Positions 34,554-43,358 of a DNA stretch of 64,000 nt are shown here, piece by piece. The notes beneath the pieces are model-generated. The model worked only from the letters and a program-made list of their open reading frames with translations. It ran no database searches and was not told the DNA's origin. The stretch is from NCBI GenBank assembly GCA_035546295.1, contig DATKBT010000021.1:1-64000 (forward strand). Reading direction: 5' to 3'. Within the stretch, counting starts at the first letter, position 1; every line of letters begins with the position of its first letter. A program made the position numbers and the translations under genes. This stretch comes from DATKBT01 sp035546295 (GTDB lineage Bacteria > Acidobacteriota > Thermoanaerobaculia > Multivoradales > Multivoraceae).

Positions 34554-35617
34554 CCGTTCCGCCCTTCTCTCTGCCCTTCTCTCTGCCCTTCTCTCTGCTC
34601 TTCTCTCTGCCCTTCTCTCTGCGCCAGCTCGACCTCGGCGGCGATGAAGCCGAACGCCGGCCAGTAGGGGCCCTCGGCGATCCGCTCGAACAAAGCGCTC
34701 GCCGCGGCCTCCTCGCCGCCGTAGAGCCACCAGTTGGCCACCCCGTAGCCGGTGGTCGCCAGGTCGAGCGGCGTCGCCGTCTCCGGATCGTGGATCTGCT
34801 CGACGGTCACCTCGCTCCGGTAGAGCCGGAGCAGCTCGTGGTAGGCGCGGTTCTCGTCGACCGTCATGCCGGCGTGGATCGGCTCGAGGACGGCGGCGGC
34901 CTCCGCGTCGCGGCCAGCCCGGCGCAGAGACATGTAGAGCCAGTGCGACACCGCCACCATGCTCTCGTCGTCGCCCTCGGTGATCGCATCCCGGCAGGCC
35001 AGGTAGGCCTCCGCCGCGCCGTCGAAGTCTCCCTGCAGGTAGCGCGCGAGCCCGAGGTGGTACCAGATGTCGAACGTCGGGCCCGCCCCGAGCTTGCCGG
35101 GAGAGGCCGCGGCGAGGGTCGCGGCGCGCTCGAGGTCGGCCTCGGCGCGCTCGAAGTCGCGCAGCGAGATGTACCGGTGGCCGCGGTGGCGGTAGAGCAG
35201 AGGGTCCTCTGGATGCTGGTCGATGCCGCGACCGTAGACCTCGATCGCCTCGCGGTAGCGCCACACCTCCGACAGCGCCCGGCCGAGCGCGATCACGCGC
35301 TCGGCGTCGCCGGGCTCGACGGCCAGCGCTCGGCGCGCGTCCTCGATCGCGGCCGCCTGCTCGGGAGTGGTCGCCTGCGAGAGGAGCTCGCGGCCCAGCA
35401 GGGACACTCCCTGGGGGACCGGTTCATGGGCGACGGGCTCCTGCGCTCGAGCGCCGACGGCGAGCGCGGAGGCGCCGCCACACCATCCGCCGAGCGACGC
35501 GAGCAGGAGCATCGCGACCGTCGCGCGCGCGCGCAGCGGCGGTAGAGGCGGCTGGCGAGACGCCGGGCGCCCGAGCCCCAGCGTCGAAACCCAGTGAGGA
35601 GCTGCGGTGTGCGGCAT
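34550..35617 (-). CDS. Exported TPR-type protein with QREG-repeat tail
   Basis: 355 residues from the ATG at 35617. A hydrophobic segment (about 32-50) after a basic region is a likely signal anchor or signal peptide. TPR-like helices run from about 70 to 330 (ALAVEPGDAERVIALGRALS, YREAIEVYGRGIDQHPEDPL, HLGLARYLQGDFDGAAEAYL). The C-terminus is a string of Q-R-E-G units made by a 12-bp tandem repeat. The stop overlaps the GTG start of the S9 peptidase, so translation is probably coupled. Confidence 0.85.
   Translation of the reverse strand: MPHTAAPHWVSTLGLGRPASRQPPLPPLRARATVAMLLLASLGGWCGGASALAVGARAQEPVAHEPVPQGVSLLGRELLSQATTPEQAAAIEDARRALAVEPGDAERVIALGRALSEVWRYREAIEVYGRGIDQHPEDPLLYRHRGHRYISLRDFERAEADLERAATLAAASPGKLGAGPTFDIWYHLGLARYLQGDFDGAAEAYLACRDAITEGDDESMVAVSHWLYMSLRRAGRDAEAAAVLEPIHAGMTVDENRAYHELLRLYRSEVTVEQIHDPETATPLDLATTGYGVANWWLYGGEEAAASALFERIAEGPYWPAFGFIAAEVELAQREGQREEQREGQREGQREGRNG
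34562..34621. repeat. 12-bp tandem repeat, five units, at gene 3' end
   Basis: Five units of CCCTTCTCTCTG (one with a single change). On the minus strand they encode Q-R-E-G/E at the C-terminus of the TPR protein, immediately before the coupled start of the S9 peptidase. Confidence 0.9.
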
Positions 35618-35626
35618 GCGAGAATT

Positions 35627-35644
35627 CCCCCGGTCGACCGGGGG
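35627..35644. promoter_or_regulatory. 18-bp perfect palindrome between divergent genes
   Basis: CCCCCGGTCGACCGGGGG lies in the 29-base gap between the starts of the TPR gene (minus) and the M61 peptidase (plus). Its symmetry and placement suggest an operator controlling both directions, though no regulator gene is adjacent. It could also be a chance GC-rich palindrome. Confidence 0.5.
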
Positions 35645-35646
35645 AC

Positions 35647-37704
35647 ATGATAACCATCCCGGCCGCCGAACCGCTTCGCCCTCGGCCACGCAGCCTCATG
35701 TTCCCGATCGCCATTTCTCGCCCGCGATCCGTCCTCCTGCTGAGCGCCGTGGTCGCCGCCCTCGCGCCGGTCCTGCCCGCGCGCGCCCAGCCCGCCGAGG
35801 CCCGCGACGTTCGCTATGTGGTCGGTCTGCGCCAACCGCAGACCCAGATGATCGAGATGGAGATGAGGGTGCGACGACTCGACTCCTCCGACGAGGAGCT
35901 GGTGCTCCACCTGCCGACTTGGAGGCCGGGGCGTTACGAGATCCTCGACCCCGCCGGCACGGTCCGAGGGGTCGAGGCGCGCTCCGCGGACGGCGAGGAG
36001 CTGCCCGTGCGCAAGACCGGGAAGTCGACCTGGCGCATCGCCACCGGCGGCGCCCGGGAGGTCGCTGTCGGCTATCGCGTCTACGCCAACTCACTCGGCG
36101 ATCGCACCCGGCACGTCGACTCGACCCACGCCTTTCTCTCGCCCTCCTCGGTCTTCCTCTACGCGCCGAGCCACCGCTCCCGACCGCTCACGGTGCGCGT
36201 CGAGGCGCCCGAGGAATGGCGCGTCGCGAGCGGGCTCGACAGCGCGCCCGGCGATCTCCGCACGCTGCTCGCCCCCGACTACGACACACTCGCCGACTCG
36301 CCGATCGAGGTCGGTCTGCAGGAGCGCCTCGGCTTCGAGGTCGCCGGGGTGCCGCACGAGATCGTCCTCTGGCCCCCCGGAGCGCGCTACGACGCGCAGC
36401 GACTGATCGGCGACGTCACGAAGATCGTCGAGACCCAGCGCGCGATCTTCGGCGGCTTCCCCTACCGGCGCTACGTCTTCCTCGTCCACGTCGGCGCCGG
36501 AGCCAGAGGCGGCACCGAGCACCTGAACTCGACGATCATGCAGACCTCGCTCGAGGCGATCGAGGGGAGCCTCGAGAACGACCGCGCCTACAAGCGCTTC
36601 CTGGGCCTGGTGTCGCACGAGCTCTTCCACACCTGGAACGTCAAGGCGCTGCGCCCCGCCGAGATCACGCCCTACGACTTCCAAGCCGAGAACTACTCGC
36701 CGCTGTTCTGGGTCGCCGAGGGCACCACCAGCTACTACGACGACCTCACCCTGGCGCGCGCCGGGCTCGACAGTCCCAAACGCTATTTCGAGAAGCTCGG
36801 CGAGTCGATCGACGATCACCGCCGGCGTCCGGGAGCGTCGGTCCAGAGCCTCTCGGAGTCGTCGTTCGATGCCTGGATCAAGTTCAACCGCTCCACCCCC
36901 GACTCGGTGAACTCGACGGTCTCGTTCTACTCGAAGGGCGCTCTGGTGAGTCTGCTCCTCGACCTGCGCATTCGCGAGCTGACCGAGAGCCGCGCATCGC
37001 TCGACACGGTCCTGCGGCGGATGTACGAGGAGTTTCCGCTGGAGGAGGGCGGCTACACCGAGGCCGACCTCCAACGCACGATCGAGCAGGTCGCGGGCGC
37101 CTCGTTCGCACGCTTCTTCCGCGACCACGTCGACGGCACCGAGCCACTGCCGCTCGAGGACGCGCTCGAGTGGGTGGGGCTCGAGCTCGCGCTCGAGGCG
37201 GAGAAGAGCGACGACGTCGACGCCGCGCGCAACGGCGGGGGCGACAACGAGAACGGAGACGAGAGCGAAAACGAGGACGAGAGCGAGAGCGATGGCAACG
37301 AGCTGGATCCCGAGGAGATCCGCGACGAGGCGTACCTCGGCCTCGAGCTGCGCGAGCAGGACGGCGCGAGCCGGGTGCGCTCGGTGCTCGCCGACGGCCC
37401 GGCTTACGCCGCCGGCGTGCTCGCCGGAGACGAGGTCGTCGCCCTCGAGGGTCGCCGGCTCGAGGCGGACGACCTCGACGAGCGCCTCGAGCTCTACTCG
37501 CCCGGCGATCGCGTCCGCCTGCACCTGATGCGCTACGACCGCCTGCTCGAGCTCGAGATCGAGCTCGGCGCGCGCCCGGCCGCGACCTGGAAGGTCACGC
37601 GCACCAAGGAGCCCACCGCCGCCCAGAAGGCGGCCTACCGGAGCTGGCTCGGCCTCGAGTGGCCCGAGAAGAAGCAGGCCGGCGCCGGCAGGACCGGCCG
37701 CTGA
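35647..37704 (+). CDS. M61 family metallopeptidase with PDZ domain
   Basis: 685 residues; the start may be here or the ATG at 35698, which places a signal peptide (PRSVLLLSAVVAALAP) closer to the N-terminus. The zinc motif HELFH is at about 324-328 in LVSHELFHTWNVKALRP, the M61 signature, with Glu downstream in WVAEGTTSYYDDL. The N-terminal beta domain contains LPTWRPGRYEI, typical of glycyl aminopeptidase relatives. A strongly acidic Asn/Glu/Ser linker (about 523-552) separates the catalytic part from a PDZ-like domain (about 555-640, ADGPAYAAGVLAGDEVVALEG region). Probably periplasmic. Confidence 0.92.
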   Translation: MITIPAAEPLRPRPRSLMFPIAISRPRSVLLLSAVVAALAPVLPARAQPAEARDVRYVVGLRQPQTQMIEMEMRVRRLDSSDEELVLHLPTWRPGRYEILDPAGTVRGVEARSADGEELPVRKTGKSTWRIATGGAREVAVGYRVYANSLGDRTRHVDSTHAFLSPSSVFLYAPSHRSRPLTVRVEAPEEWRVASGLDSAPGDLRTLLAPDYDTLADSPIEVGLQERLGFEVAGVPHEIVLWPPGARYDAQRLIGDVTKIVETQRAIFGGFPYRRYVFLVHVGAGARGGTEHLNSTIMQTSLEAIEGSLENDRAYKRFLGLVSHELFHTWNVKALRPAEITPYDFQAENYSPLFWVAEGTTSYYDDLTLARAGLDSPKRYFEKLGESIDDHRRRPGASVQSLSESSFDAWIKFNRSTPDSVNSTVSFYSKGALVSLLLDLRIRELTESRASLDTVLRRMYEEFPLEEGGYTEADLQRTIEQVAGASFARFFRDHVDGTEPLPLEDALEWVGLELALEAEKSDDVDAARNGGGDNENGDESENEDESESDGNELDPEEIRDEAYLGLELREQDGASRVRSVLADGPAYAAGVLAGDEVVALEGRRLEADDLDERLELYSPGDRVRLHLMRYDRLLELEIELGARPAATWKVTRTKEPTAAQKAAYRSWLGLEWPEKKQAGAGRTGR

Positions 37705-37711
37705 CCGCCGC

Positions 37712-38668
37712 CTAGGAGCGCACGCGCTCGAAGGCCACGATCGCCGCGAACAGGTCCTCGAGCGCGGTCCCCACCGACTTGAACAGGGTGATCTCCTCGG
37801 CCGAGCGCCGCCCCGCGTGCTCACTTCGGCACAGCTCGAAGAGGTCCGCGCGCAGCCGCTCCCAGGCGAAGGCTCCGGTCTCGATCGCGCACAACAGGTC
37901 GCCGGCCTCGGCCGCCGCCCCATCCCGGGTGTCGACGAAGACCTCGGCCCGCCGCACCGCCTCGTCGTCGCTCTCGCGCATCCGCGGCGTGAACGCGCCG
38001 ACCAGGTCGAGGTGGGCTCCGGGGCGAAGCCACTCGCCGCGCACCAGCGGCTCGTGCGACAGCGTCGCGCACGAGATCACGTCGGCTTCGGCGACCGCGA
38101 CCTCGAGCTCGACCCCGGCGTGAGCGTCGAAGCCCCCGACGCGCAGCCGATCCGCCACCGCCGACGCCTTGGCGGCGTCGCGCCCCCAGACGTCGATGCG
38201 CCGGATCGGCCGCACCGCGGCGTGCGCGCGCGCCAGGTGCGGCGCCAGGTTGCCGGTGCCGACGACCAGCAGCCGCGCGGCGTCCTCGCGAGCCAGGAAC
38301 GACGCCGCCAGCGCCGAGGCCGCCGCGGTGCGCCGCAGCGTCAGCTCGAGACCGTCCATCGAGACCAGCGCCTCGCCCGTGCGCGCCGACGAGAGCACGT
38401 AGCTCCCCTGCACCGCGCCCAGCCCCCGCGCCCCGTTGCCGGGGAACACCGTCGAGATCTTGACCCCGATGTAGCCCTCGTCTCCGGACGCCCCGTCCGT
38501 CCACGCCGGCATCAGCAGGAGCATGGCGTCGGGCTCGCCCCGCCTGGGAAGGTCGTGGTGATGGCGCACCGGCAGCGTGCAGCCGGAGCGGAACCCCTCG
38601 CGCAGGGCCGCGACCAGGTCGTCGGGCGGAATCAGCCTCGCCAGATCGGAGGCGTCGAGGTGGCGCAC
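37712..38668 (-). CDS. Ornithine cyclodeaminase/mu-crystallin family protein
   Basis: 318 residues. Family features: an N-terminal GFRSGCTLPVRHHHDL region, IGVKISTVFPGN, an LTLRRTAAASALAASFLAR helix, and a Rossmann segment VVGTGNLAPHLARAH (about 135-150) for NAD(P)H, then HLDLVGAFTPRMRESDDEAV. Members include ornithine cyclodeaminase, alanine dehydrogenase and ketimine reductases; the substrate cannot be assigned. Cytoplasmic. Convergent with the M61 gene, eight bases apart. Confidence 0.9.
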   Translation of the reverse strand: MRHLDASDLARLIPPDDLVAALREGFRSGCTLPVRHHHDLPRRGEPDAMLLLMPAWTDGASGDEGYIGVKISTVFPGNGARGLGAVQGSYVLSSARTGEALVSMDGLELTLRRTAAASALAASFLAREDAARLLVVGTGNLAPHLARAHAAVRPIRRIDVWGRDAAKASAVADRLRVGGFDAHAGVELEVAVAEADVISCATLSHEPLVRGEWLRPGAHLDLVGAFTPRMRESDDEAVRRAEVFVDTRDGAAAEAGDLLCAIETGAFAWERLRADLFELCRSEHAGRRSAEEITLFKSVGTALEDLFAAIVAFERVRS

Positions 38669-38722
38669 GGCGGCACACGGTAGCAGGGTCGACGCGGCCC
38701 TCGTGCTGCCGCCACACCCCCT

Positions 38723-38900
38723 GACCTGCTCCGCGCGGTCCAGATCGCGATCGACCGAAACCGCGAGCCCGGGCGGTTCCTGCTCACCGGCTCAGCCAAC
38801 TGCTCCTGATGCGCCGGGTGTCCGAATCGCGCGGCGGTCGTGCGAGCTACCTGTCGCCGTGGCCGATGACGCGGCGCGAGCAGCAGGGCCCGGGGCGCTG
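38723..38900 (+). pseudogene. Remnant of an AAA_14/DUF4143-type ATPase
   Basis: Read from 38723, the frame gives a fragment with IDRNREPGRFLLTGSAN, the conserved Walker-B-adjacent region of AAA_14 (DUF4143-partner) ATPases, ending at a TGA (38807-38809). Shifting frame at 38803 continues with RRVSESRGGRASYLSPWP, which corresponds to the next family segment (usually R-V-S-E-S-L-A-G-R ... L-W-P). So a short internal piece of the gene survives with a frameshift, and no start or remainder. It abuts the dispersed repeats. Confidence 0.7.
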
Positions 38901-38936
38901 TGGTTCTTTGGGAGGAGCTCGTGGCCGCCGAGGACG

Positions 38937-39010
38937 AGCGGGCTCGTGGTGTTCACCACTCCCCAACGAGCAGCGAGGTCGCGGCGCGGTCATACCACGA
39001 GCCCGCTAGC
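38937..39010. repeat. REP/MITE-like hairpin element, copy 2
   Basis: AGCGGGCTCGTGGT at the left and ACCACGAGCCCGCTAGC at the right form the inverted ends. The interior is more diverged than between copies 1 and 3. As in copy 1, it is followed directly by the second repeat module. Lies downstream of the decayed ATPase fragment. Confidence 0.8.
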
Positions 39011-39150
39011 CGATCACTCGTGCGCCGCAAGCCCGCAAGCGGGTGCGGCTGGGTCGACCAGGCCATAGCCGTTTCTCTGGGCGAGCGCAGCGGCTTGATC
39101 GAACTTTGACCGTTTTGTGAACTTCCCGCTGGCCTAGTCGACCTAGGAGT
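39011..39150. repeat. Second dispersed repeat module, copy 2
   Basis: Nearly identical to 105-205 over the first ~100 bases. The inverted pair GGTCGACCAGGCCA (39052-39065) and TGGCCTAGTCGACC (39130-39143) is kept, but the segment between is about 58 bases shorter than in copy 1. Confidence 0.75.
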
Positions 39151-39271
39151 GGCTCGAGGTTCGGCGAAGATTCCCTCGCCCGCTGCGCGTTAAGCTAACC
39201 GGCTCGACACCGTAGGACCAGCCAGATCCGCTCTGCGCGTCCGGCGAAGACCGCTCCACTCTCCATCCGAA

Positions 39272-40675
39272 GTGCCCGTGAGCTCGTCCGACTGGCTCGA
39301 CCCGACCTTCTCCCTGGCCCGCGAGCTGCTCCGCCTCGAGCAGGCCTCCGCGCCCGAGCCGGCGCCACGCCCCGACCAGGCCGCCGCGCTCGTCGACCTC
39401 GCCCTGCCGGCCGAAGGGCGCTCTGCAGAGGAGGTCTTCGCGCTCCTCGAGCGGCTGGTCGAGCTGACGCCCAAGACCTCGAGCCGGCGCTTCTACAACC
39501 AGCTCTTCGCCGGTCGCGAGCCGCTCGCGGCTGCGGCGGAGGTGCTCACCGGGCTGCTCAACAGCTCGATGTACACCTACAAGGTCGGCGGGGTGCAGGT
39601 GCTCGTCGAGCGCGAGGTCACGCGCCGGCTGTGCGAGCTCGCAGGCTTCCCGGACGGTGAGGGGACCTGGACTCCGGGCGGCTCGCTCGCCAATCTCACC
39701 GCGATGGTGCTCGCGCGCAACGAGGCCTACCCCGAGGTCCGCGACACCGGCGCGCCGGCGCTCATGCTGACCGTCTACACCTCGGAGGATGGGCACTACT
39801 CGGTGCGCAAGAACGCCGGGATGATGGGGATCGGGCGGCGCAACGTGCGCCGGATCGCCACCGACGCTCGAGGCCGGATGCGAGCCGCCGAGCTCGACCG
39901 GGTTCTGGCGCACGACCTGCGCGAAGGCTTCGGCCCGGTGTGCATCGTGGCGACCGCCGGAACCACCGTGCTCGGCGCCTTCGATCCGTTGCGCGAGATC
40001 GCCGAGGTCGCCGGAGCGCACGGCGTGTGGCTCCACGTCGACGGCGCGTACGGCGGCACCTTCCTGCTCCACCCGGAGCTGCGCCGGCGGCTCGACGGCA
40101 TCGAGCGCGCCGACTCGCTGGTCTGGAACGCTCACAAGATGATGGGGGTTCCACTGCCCGCGTCTGCGGTGCTGGTGCGCCGCCGCGGCTTGCTCCACCG
40201 CCACTTCAACGAGACCGCCGACTACCTGTTCCAGCAGGACGACGCCGACCTCAACCTGGGCACCCAGTCGATGCAGTGCGGCCGACGCAACGACGCGCTC
40301 AAGGTTTGGGCGGCGTGGCAGGCGCTCGGCGACGAAGGCTGGGCCGCGCGCATCGAGCGTCAGATGGCGCTCGCGCGCCACGCCTATGAGCTGGTCTCGA
40401 GGAGCCCGCGCCTCGAGCTGGTGCACGAGCCGGAGTGCCTCAACGTCTGCTTCGCGGTGCGCGGTAAATCGGCGGTCGCTCTCTGCGAGCGGCTCGGACG
40501 AGACGGTCTCGCCCTGGTCGGCTGGGGCGACCTCCGCGGTCGCAAGGTGGTCCGGCTGGTCACCGTCAACGCCGCGGTCGAGCCGGCCGATCTCGATCGC
40601 CTGTTCGCCGACATCGAGCGCATCGCGGCCGAGCTGACCGACGAGGAGCTGGCGACGGTCAGTACGCAGGCATAG
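39272..40675 (+). CDS. PLP-dependent group II decarboxylase (glutamate/tyrosine decarboxylase family)
   Basis: 467 residues from a GTG; a second GTG six bases later is also possible. Conserved features: SRRFYNQLFAG substrate-binding region, GTWTPGGSLANLTAM, the HVDGAYGG Asp/Ala pair that contacts the cofactor, and the PLP lysine at residue 289 in NAHKMMGVPL. Members decarboxylate glutamate, aspartate, tyrosine, cysteine sulfinate or similar; substrate cannot be told. A cysteine-dioxygenase-like gene is 14 kb away, which makes cysteine sulfinate only a loose possibility. Cytoplasmic. Confidence 0.9.
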   Translation: MPVSSSDWLDPTFSLARELLRLEQASAPEPAPRPDQAAALVDLALPAEGRSAEEVFALLERLVELTPKTSSRRFYNQLFAGREPLAAAAEVLTGLLNSSMYTYKVGGVQVLVEREVTRRLCELAGFPDGEGTWTPGGSLANLTAMVLARNEAYPEVRDTGAPALMLTVYTSEDGHYSVRKNAGMMGIGRRNVRRIATDARGRMRAAELDRVLAHDLREGFGPVCIVATAGTTVLGAFDPLREIAEVAGAHGVWLHVDGAYGGTFLLHPELRRRLDGIERADSLVWNAHKMMGVPLPASAVLVRRRGLLHRHFNETADYLFQQDDADLNLGTQSMQCGRRNDALKVWAAWQALGDEGWAARIERQMALARHAYELVSRSPRLELVHEPECLNVCFAVRGKSAVALCERLGRDGLALVGWGDLRGRKVVRLVTVNAAVEPADLDRLFADIERIAAELTDEELATVSTQA

Positions 40676-40874
40676 CGCGGTGCGCCGGAGAGCGCCCCGA
40701 CGCGACCGACCGAGCCGGCGCAAGACGATGCGCCGGCGCCTGCGGAACCTTTCGAGGCCGTCTCGCGCCAGGACGAACAGGCGCGCTCGGAAGCGATAGG
40801 AGCGGTCGTTCGAGAGCTGCTGCTTCGGCTGCGCGCCACGCCCTTGCCGCCGGCGGGAGTGATAGCTTCGAGCG

Positions 40875-42542
40875 ATGAGCCGCCATCGCCGCGTGTCGTG
40901 TGTCGCCGCGTCACTCCTGTCGCTGGGCGCCGCCCTCGCCGCCTGCGCCCAGCCCGAGCGCGAGCCCGCGCCCCGCCCCGCCGCGCCCGTTCCCGAAGGC
41001 GCGCCGCGGCTGGTGCTGTTCCTGGTGGTCGACCAGATGCGCGCCGACTACCTGACCCGCTTCGCTCCGCTCTACGAGCACGGGCTCGCGCGGCTGCTCG
41101 AGGAGTCGGTGGTGTTCACCGACAACCACCAGGCGCACGCTCGCACCGAGACCGCGGCCGGGCACGCCACGCTCGCGACCGGCACCTTCCCCTCGACCCA
41201 CGGGGTGATCGGCAACTCTTGGTGGGACCGCGAGACTCAGTCGCAGATGTACTCGGCCGGCGACCCGGACGTGGATCGCTCGGCGCGCAACCTCGAGAGC
41301 CCGACCCTGGGCGACCTGTTCAAACGCAACTGGCCGGAATCGAAGGTGTTCGGCATCGGGGGCAAGGACCGCTCGGCGATCCTCACCGCCGGCGCGACCG
41401 CCGATGCCGCCTACTGGTACTCGTCGCGCACCGGGACCTTCACCACCTCCGCCGCCTACCGGGGAGACGACGAGCCCGAGGCCGAGTGGCTGGCGGCGTT
41501 TCACGATCGAAAGCTCCTCGACCGGTTGTTCGGCGAGGCCTGGACGCCGGTGATCACGGCCGAGCAGGCGGCCGCCTACGGCGTCGCCCCGCTCGACCGC
41601 GGCGCCTTCTCGCGCAGCTTCCCGTACCCGCTCGGGGGGCTCAGCCTGTACCCCGACTCATCGTTCTACGGCGCTATTTACGGGACGCCGTTCGTCGACG
41701 CCTACGTCGCCGACCTGGCCAAGGCGCTGATCGACGGAGAGGCGCTCGGACAGGACGCGACCCCCGACTTCCTCGGCGTCACCTTCTCGGCGCTCGACGC
41801 GGTCGGCCACACCTACGGACCCGACGCGCCCGAGACGCTCGACACGTTGATGCGGCTCGACCGCACGCTCGGCGACCTGCTCGACTTCGTCGACGCGCGG
41901 GTCGGCCGCGACAACGTGGTCGTCACCGTGAGCTCGGATCACGGCGTCGGCGAGGTCCCCGAGCTGCGCATCGCGCGCGGCGAGGACGCCGGTCGCTTCG
42001 GCACCGAGCAGGTGCTGTGCATGCAGCGGCTCGGCCGTCAGGTCGCGCGCGACTTCGGGCTCGAGGGGATCGACTGGATGCCGGAGCTGGGCTACTTCGA
42101 CCGCGACGCGCTCGCCTCCCGTCAGATCGATCCCGATCGCCTGGCGAACGCGCTGGTGGCAGGGCTCTCCGTCTGCCCGCGGATCGCGCGCATCCTGCGG
42201 CCCGAGGATCTCGCCCTCGACAGCACGGATCCGATGATCCGGCTCGCCGCTCGCTCGTACTACCCCGGACGCTCGGCCGATCTGATGTTCGTGCTCGAGC
42301 CCCAGACCCTCGCCACCACGACCACCGCCAGCCACGGGTCGCCCCATCCCTACGACACCTGGGTGCCGTGGCTCCTGCGCCTGCCGGGCGTCGAGCCCCA
42401 GTCGATCGACCGCACCACCGCCACGGTCGACGTGGTGCCGACGATCGCGACGCTGTACGGGATCGAGGGAGTGAAGTTCGACGGCCTGGATCGCAGTGCA
42501 CTGCTGCGCAGTGCGCCGGCCGCGGTCAGCTCGGCGCAGTGA
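40875..42542 (+). CDS. PafA-like alkaline phosphatase family lipoprotein
   Basis: 555 residues with a lipoprotein signal: hydrophobic core and lipobox LAAC, lipidated Cys24. Alkaline phosphatase superfamily motifs are in order: VVDQMRADYL (first metal Asp, about 54), TETAAGHATLATG (nucleophile Thr), FSALDAVGHTYGP (Asp/His metal ligands), SSDHGVGEVPE (Asp/His) and TASHGSPHPYD (final His). Arrangement and length fit PafA-type phosphate-irrepressible phosphatases acting in the periplasm on phosphomonoesters; a phosphodiesterase activity is possible. Confidence 0.92.
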   Translation: MSRHRRVSCVAASLLSLGAALAACAQPEREPAPRPAAPVPEGAPRLVLFLVVDQMRADYLTRFAPLYEHGLARLLEESVVFTDNHQAHARTETAAGHATLATGTFPSTHGVIGNSWWDRETQSQMYSAGDPDVDRSARNLESPTLGDLFKRNWPESKVFGIGGKDRSAILTAGATADAAYWYSSRTGTFTTSAAYRGDDEPEAEWLAAFHDRKLLDRLFGEAWTPVITAEQAAAYGVAPLDRGAFSRSFPYPLGGLSLYPDSSFYGAIYGTPFVDAYVADLAKALIDGEALGQDATPDFLGVTFSALDAVGHTYGPDAPETLDTLMRLDRTLGDLLDFVDARVGRDNVVVTVSSDHGVGEVPELRIARGEDAGRFGTEQVLCMQRLGRQVARDFGLEGIDWMPELGYFDRDALASRQIDPDRLANALVAGLSVCPRIARILRPEDLALDSTDPMIRLAARSYYPGRSADLMFVLEPQTLATTTTASHGSPHPYDTWVPWLLRLPGVEPQSIDRTTATVDVVPTIATLYGIEGVKFDGLDRSALLRSAPAAVSSAQ

Positions 42543-42602
42543 GTCCGAGGCGGTCGAGCCGGCGGCGAAGGCCGAGTCCGTCGCCGCAGGGGGAGCGCTA
42601 GG

Positions 42603-42679
42603 CCAGCGGGCTCGTGGTCTGAGCTCGCCTCGCTTTCGCGGCTCCTTGGGGAGTGGTGAAAACCACGAGCCCGCTAGCC
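42603..42679. repeat. REP/MITE-like hairpin element, copy 3 (inverted)
   Basis: The same element as copy 1 in reverse orientation, with ends CAGCGGGCTCGTGGT and ACCACGAGCCCGCTAG and a highly similar interior. It overlaps the 3' end of the exported RidA gene and supplies its TAG stop codon (42674-42676). The second repeat module is absent here. Confidence 0.8.
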
Positions 42680-43258
42680 CGAGATCTCGACGATCATCTC
42701 GATCTCGACCACGGCCTGGAGCGGCAGCGACGACATGCCCACCGCCGATCGCGCGTGCTTCCCGCGCTCGCCGAACACTTCGACCAGCAGGTCGGAGCAG
42801 CCGTTGATCACCGCCGGCTGCTGGTCGAACTCGGGCGACGAGTTGACCATCCCGGTCACCTTGACGACGCGGACGACGCGGTCGAGGGAGCCGATCTCGG
42901 CCTTGAGCGAAGCGAGCAGCGCGATCGCAGCGAGGCGAGCCGCGGCGGCGCCCTGCTCGACGTCGAGATCGGCCCCCAGCTTGCCCCGCACGATCTCTCC
43001 GTTCGCGTCGCGCGGGACGTGCCCGGCGAGGAAGACCAGATTGCCGGTGGTCACCGCCCGCACGTAGTTGGCGACCGGCGCCGAGGGCGCCGGCAGCTCG
43101 ATCCCGAGGGCGCCGAGCCGCTCCTCGGGACTCTGAGCCGCGGCCGGGGTGGCGTCGACCAGGCCGAGGGCGACGACGGCGCAGACGAGAACCGCCGCGG
43201 AGGCGAGGGCGCGCGCTGCGCGCGTGGATCTCGACATCGAGTCGAAACGGTAGCTCAT
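42674..43258 (-). CDS. Exported RidA (YjgF/YER057c/UK114) family protein
   Basis: 194 residues from the ATG at 43258 (ATG at 43237 possible). Unlike typical cytoplasmic RidA (about 130 residues) it has a signal peptide (about 10-42, ending AAAQS). The domain follows with YVRAVTTGNLVFLAGHVPRD, GAAAARLAAIALLASLK and RSAVGMSSLPLQAVVEIEM, the last containing the family's conserved Arg and Glu area. Cytoplasmic RidA hydrolyses reactive enamine/imine intermediates; the exported form's role is unknown. The stop codon is provided by an inserted repeat element. Confidence 0.88.
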   Translation of the reverse strand: MSYRFDSMSRSTRAARALASAAVLVCAVVALGLVDATPAAAQSPEERLGALGIELPAPSAPVANYVRAVTTGNLVFLAGHVPRDANGEIVRGKLGADLDVEQGAAAARLAAIALLASLKAEIGSLDRVVRVVKVTGMVNSSPEFDQQPAVINGCSDLLVEVFGERGKHARSAVGMSSLPLQAVVEIEMIVEISG

Positions 43259-43358
43259 GTCGCTCTCCCGGAGGGCGGGTGCGGCGCGCGCGGGGTGGCG
43301 CGGGACGTGTCGACTGTACCCGAGACGGTACGCGGCCGCGTGTATGCTCGCAGCCTCC

